Shown: one piece after another, positions 7,199-16,772 of the stretch
Layout of the letters: every line of letters begins with the position of its first letter
Numbering within the stretch: position 1 is the stretch's first letter
Source of the DNA: Pseudomonas anuradhapurensis
GTDB lineage: Bacteria > Pseudomonadota > Gammaproteobacteria > Pseudomonadales > Pseudomonadaceae
Reading direction: 5' to 3'
DNA: 64,000 nt
Assembly: GCF_014269225.2 (NCBI RefSeq)
Contig: NZ_CP077097.1
Coordinates: forward strand, 5,329,637 to 5,393,636
Made by a program: the position numbers and the translations under genes
The notes under the pieces: generated by a model
Database searches by the model: none
What the model saw: the letters and a program-made list of their open reading frames with translations, nothing else
What the model was told of the DNA's origin: nothing

Positions 7199-9385
7199 AT
7201 GCACACAGACGACCTCTCCCTCCTGCTGAATTCCCTCAACGATGCCCAACGCCAGGCCGTAGCGGCCACGCTCGGGCGTCAACTGGTGCTTGCTGGCGCC
7301 GGTTCCGGTAAAACCCGCGTGCTGGTGCACCGCATCGCCTGGCTGATCCAGGTCGAGCAGGCATCGCCGCACTCGATCCTGTCGGTGACCTTCACCAACA
7401 AGGCTGCGGCTGAAATGCGCCAGCGGATCGAGCAATTGCTGGGGATCAACCCGGCGGGCATGTGGGTCGGGACCTTCCACGGCCTGGCCCACCGCCTGTT
7501 GCGGGCACACTGGCAGGAAGCGCGGTTGGTGCAGAATTTCCAGATACTCGACAGCGACGACCAGCAGCGGCTGATCAAGCGGGTGATGCGCGAGCTGGGC
7601 CTGGACGAACAGAAATGGCCGGCACGCCAGGCCCAGTGGTTCATCAACGGGCAAAAGGATGAAGGCCTGCGTCCACAGCATATCCAGGCCGGTGGCGACC
7701 TGTTCCTGTCGACCATGCGCGACGTCTATACCGCTTATGAACAGGCCTGTGAGCGCGCCGGGGTGATCGACTTCTCCGAGCTGCTGCTACGCGCCCTGGA
7801 CCTGTGGCGTGACCATCCGGGCCTGCTCGAACACTACCAGCGGCGCTTCCGCCACGTACTGGTGGACGAGTTCCAGGATACCAACGCCGTGCAATATGCC
7901 TGGCTGCGCCTGTTGGCGCGCGGCGGTGACAGCCTGATGGCGGTGGGCGATGACGACCAGTCGATCTACGGCTGGCGCGGGGCCAAGATCGAGAACATCC
8001 ATCAATACACCGCCGACTTCCCTGACGCCGAGATGATCCGCCTGGAGCAGAACTACCGCTCCACCGGTGGCATCCTCAAGGCGGCCAACGCGCTGATCGC
8101 CAATAACAGCGGGCGCCTGGGCAAAGAGCTGTGGACCGATATGGGCGAAGGCGAACCCCTGACCCTGTACGCGGCCTACAACGAGCACGACGAGGCGCGC
8201 TACGTGGTGGAAACCATCGAGGGCCTGGTCAAGCAGGGCAATGCGCGCAACGAAATTGCCATCCTGTACCGTTCCAACGCCCAGTCGCGGGTGCTGGAAG
8301 AAGCCCTCCTGCGCGAACGCATTCCCTACCGTATCTACGGCGGTCAACGCTTCTTCGAGCGCGCCGAAATCAAGAACGCCATGGCCTACCTGCGCCTGAT
8401 CGAAGGCCGTGGCAATGATGCCGCCCTCGAGCGGGTGATCAACGTACCGCCACGCGGGATTGGCGAGAAAACCGTCGAAGCCATCCGTGAGCATGCCCGC
8501 CACAGCCAGCTGTCGATGTGGGAAGCCATGTGCCAGCTGCTGGCGGCAAAGGCCCTGAAAGGCCGCGCCGCCAGCGCCCTGGGTGCGTTCATCGAGCTGA
8601 TCGAGGGGTTGGCTGCCAAAGTTGTGGACATGCCGCTGCATACCATGACCCAGACCACCATCGAGCAGTCCGGGCTGATCATCTATCACCAGGAAGAAAA
8701 AGGTGAAAAGGGCCAGGCACGGGTAGAAAACCTTGAGGAACTGGTCAGCGCGGCGCGCAACTTCGAGTCCACCGAAGAAGACGCCGACCTCTCGCCACTT
8801 TCGGCGTTCCTCGGCCATGCCTCGCTCGAGGCTGGCGATGCCCAGGCCGACGAGCATGAAGACAGCATCCAGCTGATGACCTTGCACAGCGCCAAGGGCC
8901 TGGAGTTCCCGTATGTATTCCTGGTGGGCATGGAGGAAGGCCTGTTCCCGCACAAGATGAGCCTGGAAGAACCCGGCCGCCTGGAAGAGGAACGCCGCCT
9001 GGCCTACGTCGGCATCACCCGCGCCATGCGCCAGCTGGTCATGACCTACGCCGAAACGCGCCGCCTGTATGGCAGCGAAACCTACAACAAGGTGTCGCGT
9101 TTCGTACGTGAAATTCCGGCTGGTCTGGTTCAGGAAGTGCGCCTGTCCAACAGTGTCAGCCGCCCGTTTGGTGGGGCCAAGACCACTACCAACAGCAACC
9201 TGTTCGCCAATGCCAATATCCCGCAGACGACCTTCAACCTCGGCCAGCGTGTGCAACATGCGGTGTTTGGCGAGGGCGTGATCCTCAATTTCGAGGGCTC
9301 CGGCGCGCAGGCACGGGTGCAGGTGAATTTTGCCGAAGGCAGCAAGTGGCTGATGCTGGGCTACGCCAAGCTCGAAGCCATCTGA
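7199..9385 (+). CDS. uvrD: DNA helicase II
   Basis: UvrD is the superfamily 1A 3'-5' helicase of nucleotide excision and mismatch repair. The 728-residue protein contains the Walker A motif AGAGSGKTRVL near residue 35, the DEFQDTN Walker B region, GDDDQSIYGWRGA, LHSAKGLEFPYVFLVGMEEG and VGITRA in the expected order. It ends with a small Tudor-like domain (GQRVQHAVFGEGVILNFEG). The length is normal. The ribosome-binding site is poor. A LexA-like box precedes it and a large REP palindrome follows it. Confidence 0.97.
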   Translation: MHTDDLSLLLNSLNDAQRQAVAATLGRQLVLAGAGSGKTRVLVHRIAWLIQVEQASPHSILSVTFTNKAAAEMRQRIEQLLGINPAGMWVGTFHGLAHRLLRAHWQEARLVQNFQILDSDDQQRLIKRVMRELGLDEQKWPARQAQWFINGQKDEGLRPQHIQAGGDLFLSTMRDVYTAYEQACERAGVIDFSELLLRALDLWRDHPGLLEHYQRRFRHVLVDEFQDTNAVQYAWLRLLARGGDSLMAVGDDDQSIYGWRGAKIENIHQYTADFPDAEMIRLEQNYRSTGGILKAANALIANNSGRLGKELWTDMGEGEPLTLYAAYNEHDEARYVVETIEGLVKQGNARNEIAILYRSNAQSRVLEEALLRERIPYRIYGGQRFFERAEIKNAMAYLRLIEGRGNDAALERVINVPPRGIGEKTVEAIREHARHSQLSMWEAMCQLLAAKALKGRAASALGAFIELIEGLAAKVVDMPLHTMTQTTIEQSGLIIYHQEEKGEKGQARVENLEELVSAARNFESTEEDADLSPLSAFLGHASLEAGDAQADEHEDSIQLMTLHSAKGLEFPYVFLVGMEEGLFPHKMSLEEPGRLEEERRLAYVGITRAMRQLVMTYAETRRLYGSETYNKVSRFVREIPAGLVQEVRLSNSVSRPFGGAKTTTNSNLFANANIPQTTFNLGQRVQHAVFGEGVILNFEGSGAQARVQVNFAEGSKWLMLGYAKLEAI

Positions 9386-9401
9386 AACCCGCCCCGGCCA
9401 T

Positions 9402-9515
9402 TGTAGGAGCGGCCTTGTGTCGCGATGGGCTGCGCAGCAGCCCCAGGATTTCGCCTGGACGCTGAGACTGCTGGGGCTGCTGCACAGCCCATCGCGACAC
9501 CAGGCCGCTCCTGCA
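9402..9515. repeat. REP pair forming a large palindrome after uvrD
   Basis: TGTAGGAGCGGCC with TGTCGCGATGGGCTG on the left mirrors CAGCCCATCGCGACA with GGCCGCTCCTGCA on the right. Inner arms GCAGCAGCCCCAG and CTGGGGCTGCTGC add to the dyad. This is the standard Pseudomonas REP sequence in inverted pairs and could serve as a transcript end for uvrD. Confidence 0.9.
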
Positions 9516-9640
9516 AGCGCCAGCCCCAGCCAGCTTGGTAATATTCAGGCAAAAGCTAGAAACATTATGTCGCTGGTCATGTGCCAGGGAACCTGTGCAC
9601 CATGACGCGCGTGCAATCCACAACAGGGGATATCCCATTT

Positions 9641-10501
9641 ATGCAACGTTTTCTTAGCATCGCTCTGGCGCTGTGCGTCGGCCTGACGCTGAGCCTGGAC
9701 GCCAACGCCAAGCGTTTTGGCGGCGGCAAGAGCTCGGGCTCCGCGCCTATCCACCAGACCCGTCAAGCCACGCCAACCACGCCAACTGCGCCTGCTGCCG
9801 CGCCGACCGCACCTGGCCGCGCCGCGCCGGCCGCCAGCGGTGCTTCGCGCTGGCTGGGCCCACTGGCCGGCCTCGCCGCCGGTGGTCTGCTGGCCTCCAT
9901 GTTCATGGGTGACGGTTTCGAAGGCTTCCAGATCATGGACTTCCTGATCGTGGCGCTCATCGCCTTCCTGGTATTCCGCTTCATCGCCGCGCGCCGCCGC
10001 CAGCAGCAGCCGCAAATGGCCATGCCAGGCCACGCGCCGATGCAGCGTGAAGCCCACGCCCAAGCTGCCCAGCCTTCGATCTTCGGTGGTTCGGCCGCAC
10101 CTGCCGCCGCTGCACCGGTGATCAATGCCCCGGCCTGGTTCAACGAGCAAAGCTTCCTGGCTGCCGCTCGTAACCACTTCCAGGCCCTGCAGCAGCACTG
10201 GGACGCCAACGAGATGGACAAGATCGCCGAATTCGTCACCCCGCAAATGCTCGAGTTCCTCAAGCGCGAGCGGGCTGACCTGGGTGACGGCTTCCAGTCC
10301 ACCTACATCGACAACCTTGATGTGCAACTGGACGGTGTCGACGACCGTGCCGACCGCACCGACGCCACCCTGACCTTCCGTGGCGTGTCGAAGAGCTCGC
10401 GCTTCGACCAGGGCGAAGTGTTCAGCGAAAGCTGGCACATGGTCCGTGCCCAAGGCGAAAACCAGCCTTGGCTGGTCGCCGGTATCCGTCAGAACGGCTA
10501 A
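9641..10501 (+). CDS. Tim44-like domain membrane-anchored protein
   Basis: This 286-residue protein has a signal-peptide-like N terminus (MQRFLSIALALCVGLTLSLD) followed by the KRFGGGKSSG stretch seen in bacterial Tim44-like proteins. An Ala/Pro/Thr-rich linker and two hydrophobic segments follow (WLGPLAGLAAGGLLASMF and IMDFLIVALIAFLVFRFIA). A C-terminal Tim44-like domain spans about residues 165-285. ATG 9641 is chosen because the signal sequence starts there and AGGGGA lies 10 bases upstream. An earlier in-frame ATG at 9581 would hide the signal. The specific role of these proteins in Pseudomonas is unclear. Confidence 0.88.
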   Translation: MQRFLSIALALCVGLTLSLDANAKRFGGGKSSGSAPIHQTRQATPTTPTAPAAAPTAPGRAAPAASGASRWLGPLAGLAAGGLLASMFMGDGFEGFQIMDFLIVALIAFLVFRFIAARRRQQQPQMAMPGHAPMQREAHAQAAQPSIFGGSAAPAAAAPVINAPAWFNEQSFLAAARNHFQALQQHWDANEMDKIAEFVTPQMLEFLKRERADLGDGFQSTYIDNLDVQLDGVDDRADRTDATLTFRGVSKSSRFDQGEVFSESWHMVRAQGENQPWLVAGIRQNG

Positions 10502-10517
10502 CCGCTGCGTGCTGCAC

Positions 10518-10550
10518 AAAAAACCCCGGGGCTGCCCCGGGGTTTTTGCT
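10518..10550 (+). terminator. Rho-independent terminator after the Tim44-like gene
   Basis: An A-run, then AACCCCGGG and CCCGGGGTT flanking a short loop, followed by TTTTTGCTTTT, forms a strong GC stem with a T-tract. Confidence 0.9.
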
Positions 10551-10615
10551 TTTGCCAGACTAGGCTACTAGGGTATAACGCGCAGCGTTGTCATCTAGGT
10601 CAGAGGAAGTGAACC

Positions 10616-11023
10616 GTGGAAGAAGTGATCGAACAACTCCGTGAAGCCAATGAGCCAGTGCCGGTGCCGCTCGAGCTTCCCGACGAGGACCAGCTGGTCG
10701 AAATCGAGGAAGAGCTGTTCATCAACATTCCGTTCGTGTTCAAGGAGTTTCTGCTGACCGTCAGCGACGTGGTGTACGGCTCGCTGGAGCCAGTGACCGT
10801 CACCGACCCACAGTCGCACACCTACCTGCCCGAGGTTGCTGCCAACGCCTGGGATGCCGGCGTGCCGCGCGACCTTATTCCACTGTGCCAGGATGGCGAC
10901 AACTACTACTGTGTCGAAGAAGACGGCACCGTGGTGCTGTGGGATGCCGAAGAAGAAAGTATCGGTGAAGACAGCTGGGAGTCTGTCTGGCACTGGGCGC
11001 GGGATGTCTGGCTGGAGAGCTGA
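10616..11023 (+). CDS. SMI1/KNR4 (SUKH) family protein
   Basis: This 135-residue acidic protein has the SUKH-fold pattern: an N-terminal helix with E-E-L then IPFVFKEFLLTVSD, the YLPEVAANAW segment, and a C-terminal LIPLCQDGDNYYCVEEDGTVVLWD stretch. SUKH proteins include immunity proteins against polymorphic toxins, but housekeeping members are also common. No toxin gene lies beside it, so I infer the latter. The start is GTG 10616, six bases after AGAGGAAG. Confidence 0.85.
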   Translation: MEEVIEQLREANEPVPVPLELPDEDQLVEIEEELFINIPFVFKEFLLTVSDVVYGSLEPVTVTDPQSHTYLPEVAANAWDAGVPRDLIPLCQDGDNYYCVEEDGTVVLWDAEEESIGEDSWESVWHWARDVWLES

Positions 11024-11069
11024 TCGCCAGTCGCAAAATTATGGCTCAGTGCCATTAATGCAGTTAACA

Positions 11070-11094
11070 TCGCCAGGCTTTCTGCGCCTGGCGA
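11070..11094. terminator. Hairpin between convergent genes, possible terminator
   Basis: TCGCCAGG and CCTGGCGA form a perfect 8-bp stem around a 9-nt loop between the convergent SMI1 and antiporter genes. There is no T-run on either side, so the function is uncertain. Confidence 0.4.
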
Positions 11095-11155
11095 CATCGC
11101 TACCGCTCCATCCCCTCGGACGACGGTGAAGTTGGCGCAGGGAGCGTTGCCTTGC

Positions 11156-12916
11156 TCAGTGCGAACTCTCGCGACTGTGCTCCAACGTCTCCAGCAAGGC
11201 GATCTGCATCCGTGTGTGCACGCGGATAAACCAGCGCCACAGCAAAGCCACGACCACCGCTGCCACCACGGCAATCACCAGCAGCAGCTCGCTGGTCGGC
11301 AGAATGCTCGCCGACAACGCTGACAGCAGCAGGAAGATCACCAGCAACGACAGCAGCGGAATCACCTCGGCAATCACGCGGCGCACGCGCTGTGTATGCC
11401 GCCCGGCCATCTCTGGTTTCACGCCCATCTCCGCCAGCAGCATCGATAGCGCCTTGAGCTTGCGATAGGCGGCAATCAGGAACGGCAGCGACAACAGCAA
11501 TGCTGCGCCCCAGATCAAGGCTTTCTGCTGGCTGACATCGCTGACCCACTCGCTGAGCCAGTTACCGATACGCCCGGCGAAATAGCCGCCAGTGAAAAAA
11601 ATCGCGATAACCAGCGCCAGGTTGACCCCCACCTGCAACAGAATGCGCCGGATCATCGCCGCCAACATGGCACCCTCACCCTGTGGCTGGATACTGCGCA
11701 ACCATTCGCCGTACAACGACAACACCCGCGCCAGGCGGGCGGGCACTGCCTTGCCCAGCTTGCGCGACAGCGGGTCAGCCGCACGGATCAGGTACGGTGT
11801 CAGCAGCGTGGTAATTGCCGATACCGCCACCGCCACCGGGTAGAGAAAGTCGCTGGTCACCTGCAGGGTCATGCCCAGTGCGGCGATGATGAAGGAAAAT
11901 TCGCCAATCTGCGAAAGACCCATGCCAACCCGCAGCGACGTGCGCCCGTCATTTCCGGCAATGAACGCGCCCATGCCACAGGACAGCATCTTGCCCAGCA
12001 CCACTGCCAGGGTAATCACCACGATCGGCCAGGCGTAGTCGACCAGCACCAGAGGGTCGATCATCAGGCCGATGGCGACGAAGAAGATGGCACTGAACAG
12101 ATCGCGTACCGGTTCGATCAAGCGCTCGATTGCCAGTAGCTGGCGCGATTCGGCCATGATCGCGCCAATCAGGAATGCGCCCAGCACCATGCTGTATTCG
12201 AGCTTCACTACCAGCAGACAAAAGCCGAAACACAGGCCTAGCACGGTAATAAGCAACATTTCGTTGCTCTCGAACCTGGCCACGTAAGCCAGCAGCCGCG
12301 GTACCAACAGGATGCCGATGACCAGCGCGACGATCATGAACAGCGACAGCTTGCCCACGGTGGAAAACACCTCGCCCGAACTGACCGTACCGCTGACGGC
12401 GATGCCCGACAGCAAGGCAATGATGCCGATGCCGAGAATGTCCTCGACGATCAGCACTCCAAAGATGAGCTGGGCGAAGCGCTCGTTCTTCATCTTCAGG
12501 TCATTCAGCGCCTTGACGATGATGGTGGTCGAGGAAATTGCCAGGATCGCCCCCAGGAACAGCGAATCCATGGTGTTCCAGCCGAACCAGCGGCCAATCT
12601 CGAAACCGATCCAGATCATCAGCACGATTTCCAGGAACGCCGCGATAAAGGCGGTAGCGCCGACCTTGAACAGCTTGCGCAGGCTGAACTCGAGCCCAAG
12701 GCAAAACATCAGGAAAATCACGCCCAGCTCGGCCAGGGTCTTGATGGTGTCTTCATCGTGAATAAGGCCGAACGGGGGCGTGTGCGGGCCGATGATGAAG
12801 CCGGCGACGATGTAACCCAGCACGACGGGTTGCTTGAGGCGGTGAAAGACAACGGTGACCACGCCAGCGACCAGCATGATCACTGCCAGGTCCTGGATGA
12901 AGCTGATGGCATGCAT
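11156..12916 (-). CDS. CPA2-family cation:proton antiporter
   Basis: This 586-residue inner-membrane protein has the CPA2 core: about twelve membrane spans in the first 390 residues, with GYIVAGFIIGPHTPP, the SSTTIIVKAL segment and GMGLSQIGEFSFIIAALG. The last 190 residues hold about four further hydrophobic segments and a basic tail. A TrkA-N nucleotide-binding domain, usual in KefB, KefC and YbaL, is not visible. The ion specificity cannot be assigned from sequence. Confidence 0.88.
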   Translation of the reverse strand: MHAISFIQDLAVIMLVAGVVTVVFHRLKQPVVLGYIVAGFIIGPHTPPFGLIHDEDTIKTLAELGVIFLMFCLGLEFSLRKLFKVGATAFIAAFLEIVLMIWIGFEIGRWFGWNTMDSLFLGAILAISSTTIIVKALNDLKMKNERFAQLIFGVLIVEDILGIGIIALLSGIAVSGTVSSGEVFSTVGKLSLFMIVALVIGILLVPRLLAYVARFESNEMLLITVLGLCFGFCLLVVKLEYSMVLGAFLIGAIMAESRQLLAIERLIEPVRDLFSAIFFVAIGLMIDPLVLVDYAWPIVVITLAVVLGKMLSCGMGAFIAGNDGRTSLRVGMGLSQIGEFSFIIAALGMTLQVTSDFLYPVAVAVSAITTLLTPYLIRAADPLSRKLGKAVPARLARVLSLYGEWLRSIQPQGEGAMLAAMIRRILLQVGVNLALVIAIFFTGGYFAGRIGNWLSEWVSDVSQQKALIWGAALLLSLPFLIAAYRKLKALSMLLAEMGVKPEMAGRHTQRVRRVIAEVIPLLSLLVIFLLLSALSASILPTSELLLVIAVVAAVVVALLWRWFIRVHTRMQIALLETLEHSRESSH

Positions 12917-13268
12917 GGCGTGATACTCCCTTTTTCGTCCTTTGGCGGGTGCCGGGGCAGACCGCTCCTCGACCAGGGCAGCCTTGTGCGAGCAGCGCGT
13001 ACATACTGTTGTGGACGCGCAATGTGGCCATGTTGCATGGGCATGGTCAGGTTAACATCGCACTCCGCCGCAAAAAGCCGGTGCAATATGCAGAAACAGA
13101 TCGGCAGGAAAAGCGCCGCTGATGGCATGATCAGCGTGACGATGGCGCGTCAGCCAGCGTCCCGTAGCAAGACGGCTAATTCACATGAGGGGAAAAGAAG
13201 TGTCTTCAGATAACGATCCCCAACGGCCCCATTCGCCCGATTCAGCGCAACCTCACCGTGAGCACACT
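12917..13268. other. Intergenic region between antiporter and thioesterase genes
   Basis: This gap should contain the two divergent promoters. It holds weak REP-like fragments near 12960-13000 (GACCGCTCCTCGACCAGGGC) and an in-frame extension of the thioesterase reading frame with poor codon bias. I see no other structure. Confidence 0.5.
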
Positions 13269-13754
13269 ATGGAACCTGGAAACGCCCAGCTGAGCATGAC
13301 CGTCCTGATGACCCCGGACATGGCCAACTTTTCTGGCAACGTACATGGCGGCACCCTGCTCAAGTACCTCGACGAAGTGGCCTATGCGTGCGCCAGCCGC
13401 TATGCCGGCAGCTATGTGGTCACCCTGTCGGTCGACCAGGTTATCTTCCGCGAGCCGGTACACGTGGGTGAACTGGTGACCTTCCTGGCGTCGGTCAACT
13501 ACACCGGCAACACCTCGATGGAGGTGGGCATCAAGGTGGTGACCGAGAATATCCGTGAACGCTCGGTGCGCCATTCCAACAGCTGCTTCTTCACCATGGT
13601 CGCGGTCGACGACAACCGTCGCCCGGTACCGGTACCACCCCGCCAGCCGCAAAGCAGCGAGGAGAAGCGCCGCTTCCTGCAGGGCCAGCAGCGCCGGCAG
13701 ATCCGCCAGGAGCTGGAAAAGCGCTACCAGGACCTGAAGACCGACGCCATTTAA
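13269..13754 (+). CDS. Acyl-CoA thioesterase, hotdog fold
   Basis: This 161-residue single-hotdog enzyme hydrolyses acyl-CoA esters. [20 protein letters not shown] is the family signature, with the conserved N-H-GG-L and the catalytic Asp region. A basic, Gln- and Arg-rich C terminus follows. I choose ATG 13269 because codon bias upstream is weak, although GTG 13200 after AGGGGA is a credible alternative adding 23 residues. The 3' end overlaps convergent pdxY by 4 bp. Confidence 0.9.
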   Translation: MEPGNAQLSMTVLMTPDMANFSGNVHGGTLLKYLDEVAYACASRYAGSYVVTLSVDQVIFREPVHVGELVTFLASVNYTGNTSMEVGIKVVTENIRERSVRHSNSCFFTMVAVDDNRRPVPVPPRQPQSSEEKRRFLQGQQRRQIRQELEKRYQDLKTDAI

Positions 13755-14623
13755 AGCGTCAGCAACTGCGCCTCGAAGCGCACCCGTGGGTGCGCGATGC
13801 GGTCCTGGGCCCGCACCAGTTGCAACTCGTAGCTGGCGCAGGCCTGGGTTTCCAGCAGCACTTCGTGCACGGCCGCAGCGCTGTATTCGAACGCCTGTAG
13901 CCAGCTGTCGCCAAGCAGCACGCGGGCCAGGAACAGGCCCGAGGTCAGGTCGCCCACCCCAACCGGCTGCCGCGGGAACGCCAGCAGCGGGCGACGCAGG
14001 TGCCAGCTGTGCTCGGCGGTCACCAGCAGCATCTCGAACTGGTCTTCGGCCCGCCCCGGGTAGGCCAGGTGCTTGACCAGTACCACCTGCGGCCCGCGCT
14101 GCAGCAGGCTGCGCGCCATGCGCACGCAGTCCTCCAGCGACTGCGCACGGCGCCCACAGAAGCTGTCCAGCTCCAACTGGTTGGGGCACAGGATGTCAGC
14201 CGTGGCGGCCGCTTCGTCGAGCAGGAACTCGCTGACTTCCGCCGGCACGATGCAGCCCTTCTCCGGGTGCCCCATGACTGGATCACACAAGTACAAAGCC
14301 TTTGGGTTTACCGCCTTGATCCGCGCGACCCCCGCCAGAATCGCCCGGCCTTGCTCGGCACTGCCCAGGTAGCCGGACAACACCGCGTCGCAATTGCCCA
14401 GTTCGCCAATGTTGGAAATGCCTTCCACCAACGCAGGAATTTGCGCCGGAGCAAGCACTTCACCCGCCCACTGGCCATACTGTGTGTGGTTGGAGAACTG
14501 CACGGTATTGAGCGGCCAGGCATTGATCCCGATACGCTGCATGGGGAACACCGCCGCGCTGTTGCCGGCGTGGCCGAACACCACGTGGGACTGGATGGCG
14601 AGCAGGTGCGGAGTACGTTTCAT
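13751..14623 (-). CDS. pdxY: Pyridoxal kinase PdxY
   Basis: PdxY phosphorylates pyridoxal in the vitamin B6 salvage pathway. The 290-residue protein begins [20 protein letters not shown], a typical PdxY start, and carries [19 protein letters not shown] near the C terminus with the catalytic Asp and anion hole. The reading frame is open further upstream, but the homologous start is ATG 14623. It is a ribokinase-fold enzyme of normal length. Confidence 0.92.
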   Translation of the reverse strand: MKRTPHLLAIQSHVVFGHAGNSAAVFPMQRIGINAWPLNTVQFSNHTQYGQWAGEVLAPAQIPALVEGISNIGELGNCDAVLSGYLGSAEQGRAILAGVARIKAVNPKALYLCDPVMGHPEKGCIVPAEVSEFLLDEAAATADILCPNQLELDSFCGRRAQSLEDCVRMARSLLQRGPQVVLVKHLAYPGRAEDQFEMLLVTAEHSWHLRRPLLAFPRQPVGVGDLTSGLFLARVLLGDSWLQAFEYSAAAVHEVLLETQACASYELQLVRAQDRIAHPRVRFEAQLLTL

Positions 14624-14743
14624 GCGGGAGATTTCCAAAGCTGTTTCAAGGATTGTGCGCAACGCAGTATGGACTCGATTGCCACCTGTACGACAGGCCA
14701 GGGACGCAGTTAAGCTGGATCGACCTGTTTGGAGCAGATGCAA

Positions 14744-15136
14744 ATGTTGACCCTGGAAAACCTCTTAGTCCTGATGCTGGTAGCCACGGCAGGCGCCTGG
14801 CTGTGGCACAACCACGGTTTGCGTGAAAAAGCCCTGGAACGGGTCAAACAGCACTGCGCCAAACTCGACCTCGAGTTGCTCGACGATGCCGTCGCGCTCA
14901 AGCGCATCGCCTTTGTCCGTGACGCCAATGGCCGCAAGCGCCTGGCGCGCGTCTATGCCTTCGAATTCACGGTTACCGGTGAGCAACGCCATCCCGGTAC
15001 CATAACCCAGTTCGGCGCCCACAGCGTGCAGATCGAACTGGCGCCCTATCCGTTCGAAATCAAGACCCCTCCTCGCGCCGACAATGTCATCGAGATGCAG
15101 CAGTGGCGCCAGGAGCACAACCGTTGGCGCAACTGA
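14744..15136 (+). CDS. DUF3301 membrane-anchored protein
   Basis: This 130-residue protein has one N-terminal membrane span ([18 protein letters not shown]) and a cytoplasmic domain of DUF3301 type containing [18 protein letters not shown]. The start at ATG 14744 is supported by GGAG nine bases upstream. It is divergent from pdxY and its stop codon abuts that of the convergent COG0523 gene. The function is unknown. Confidence 0.85.
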   Translation: MLTLENLLVLMLVATAGAWLWHNHGLREKALERVKQHCAKLDLELLDDAVALKRIAFVRDANGRKRLARVYAFEFTVTGEQRHPGTITQFGAHSVQIELAPYPFEIKTPPRADNVIEMQQWRQEHNRWRN

Positions 15137-16105
15137 TCAGCTGACGCGGCACTCGCTCAAACCGGCTTGTAACGCCGGCTGCGACTGTGGCTGGTCGAAA
15201 ATCAGCTCGATGCGGGTATCCCGGCGCCAGTCGCTGGGCTGCCAGATGGGCATGTCGCCGTTCAGGCCATTGAATGATTGCCAGCCTTCCACGGTGTGGA
15301 TAACCCCTTTCGCACGCCGCCATGGCCAGGCGTGCAGGAACGCCAGCAGCCGCTGTGGATAAAATCGTTGGCCGGGATGCCAGCGCCAGCCGATGCTCCA
15401 ACCTCCCTCCCCTTGCTGGGCGAGGCAGATCGGCTGGCCAGGGTCTGCCCAGAGTGGCGGGGGCATCACCCTATTGTCGGGAATCAGGTTATCCACAAGG
15501 GCATTGGCAGCCGCACTGGTGGGTACAGTGGGCAGGTCCGACACGGGCAGCTGCCCTTCGATCGTCCAGAACACTTTCTTGGCGGGAAACCTGTCTGTTA
15601 TCGATGCCTTGCAAGCATCACCCACCGACTCTGCCTTGTTGAAGACAACATTCTCCGCTGCATCGAGCGCCTGCTGTTGCGCCTCCGCCAGCCGTTCGTT
15701 GCGAACCATCGACTGCGCATCCATGACCATCAGCAACGGCTGTACCGCCAGCACCCCAGCCCAAGGTGCTTGTTGCAACTGAGCAAGCAGCTGCAGCGGA
15801 TGGCCCAACCCGGACGGCTCTATGAACAGCCGGTCAGGCCGGGACTTGCGCAGCAGCCGGCCCAGGCCGACCTGGAACGGCATGCCGTTGACGCAGCACA
15901 GGCAGCCACCCGCGACCTCGCCGATGGCGATCCCGTCCTCGTCACGGCTGAGCAAGGCCGCATCAAGCCCGACCAGGCCGAACTCGTTGATCAGCACTGC
16001 CCAGCGCTCATTGCGCGGACGTTGGGCCAACAGATGGCGGATCAGGGTGGTCTTGCCGGCCCCGAGCGGGCCGGCAATCACATGGGTGGGAATATTCTGC
16101 AGCAT
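15137..16105 (-). CDS. COG0523 GTPase (CobW-like), second copy
   Basis: This 322-residue G3E GTPase has the Walker A GPLGAGKTT near residue 12, the metal-binding CxCC motif GGCLCCVNG near residue 68, EPSGLGHP, and a degenerate NKxD motif (FNKAES). A CobW C-terminal domain follows. Members of this family are metallochaperones that deliver zinc or cobalt using GTP. It follows the DUF1826 gene by 40 bp and belongs to the zinc-limitation operon headed by the gene at 17977. It is divergent enough from the first copy to be a different subfamily. Confidence 0.88.
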   Translation of the reverse strand: MLQNIPTHVIAGPLGAGKTTLIRHLLAQRPRNERWAVLINEFGLVGLDAALLSRDEDGIAIGEVAGGCLCCVNGMPFQVGLGRLLRKSRPDRLFIEPSGLGHPLQLLAQLQQAPWAGVLAVQPLLMVMDAQSMVRNERLAEAQQQALDAAENVVFNKAESVGDACKASITDRFPAKKVFWTIEGQLPVSDLPTVPTSAAANALVDNLIPDNRVMPPPLWADPGQPICLAQQGEGGWSIGWRWHPGQRFYPQRLLAFLHAWPWRRAKGVIHTVEGWQSFNGLNGDMPIWQPSDWRRDTRIELIFDQPQSQPALQAGLSECRVS

Positions 16106-16145
16106 GGCGTGGCTTCGGGCGATGGCAATGCCTCACTATGCGCCG

Positions 16146-16772
16146 TCAGGCCAGCCAGTCAAGGCTGAGCAACAGTCGCCCCTGCCGCTCCGGAGGCGAA
16201 CGATGCACCAGGCCAGCGCCTTCGTTGCCATGCCACTTCTCGCCCTTGAGCACTGCCACATCGCCTGCGTGCAAACGCTGAATGTTATCCACAGGCGGCT
16301 GCGCTGTGCGCAAATCGACGCACGCACTGGCCTGCACGGGCAACCATTCGGTGCCTGGGCCAGCGTAGCTGGTAAGCAAGCGCAGCGGCACGTTATCCAC
16401 ATGGAAGCGTGGGCACATGGGCCCCGCCAATACCCGCAAGCGCAAGCCGACCCGCCGTGCACCCACCAGGCAGGTGTAGGCCGCCAGCAGCCAATTCACA
16501 TCGGCAACGAACGCTTCATAGCCGTGCAAATCTGCCGTTTCCCGCAACAGCTCTGTCAATACCGGCATGCGCTGCTCGTCCACGTCGATAACGCGCTGGT
16601 CCGCCAATGGCTGGCCAAGGCTGATGGCCAGCGCGGCAAAGTCCTCCAGCTGTGCCGGCAAGCGCCGGCGCCACACCGCCAGGTTGACGCCGTCCTGCAG
16701 CACCTCGGTCAGCACCTGAGGTGTATCGCCGCTTACCTGAAAGATATCCACAGGTGTGCGTATGGGGATCAT
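16146..16772 (-). CDS. DUF1826 protein
   Basis: This 208-residue protein is of the DUF1826 family, typically found beside Zur-regulated COG0523 GTPases. It contains conserved Cys, His and Trp residues ([20 protein letters not shown] and [17 protein letters not shown]), compatible with metal binding or a cupin-like fold. The start is ATG 16772, which overlaps the stop of the upstream GTPase as ATGA. AGGAGGAGG lies upstream, so translation is coupled. The biochemical role is unknown. Confidence 0.88.
   Translation of the reverse strand: MIPIRTPVDIFQVSGDTPQVLTEVLQDGVNLAVWRRRLPAQLEDFAALAISLGQPLADQRVIDVDEQRMPVLTELLRETADLHGYEAFVADVNWLLAAYTCLVGARRVGLRLRVLAGPMCPRFHVDNVPLRLLTSYAGPGTEWLPVQASACVDLRTAQPPVDNIQRLHAGDVAVLKGEKWHGNEGAGLVHRSPPERQGRLLLSLDWLA

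Noticed and set aside
14581..14588. CCACGTGG as a second parS
   Set aside because: Only the 8-bp core is present. The flanking bases do not complete the 14-bp palindrome.
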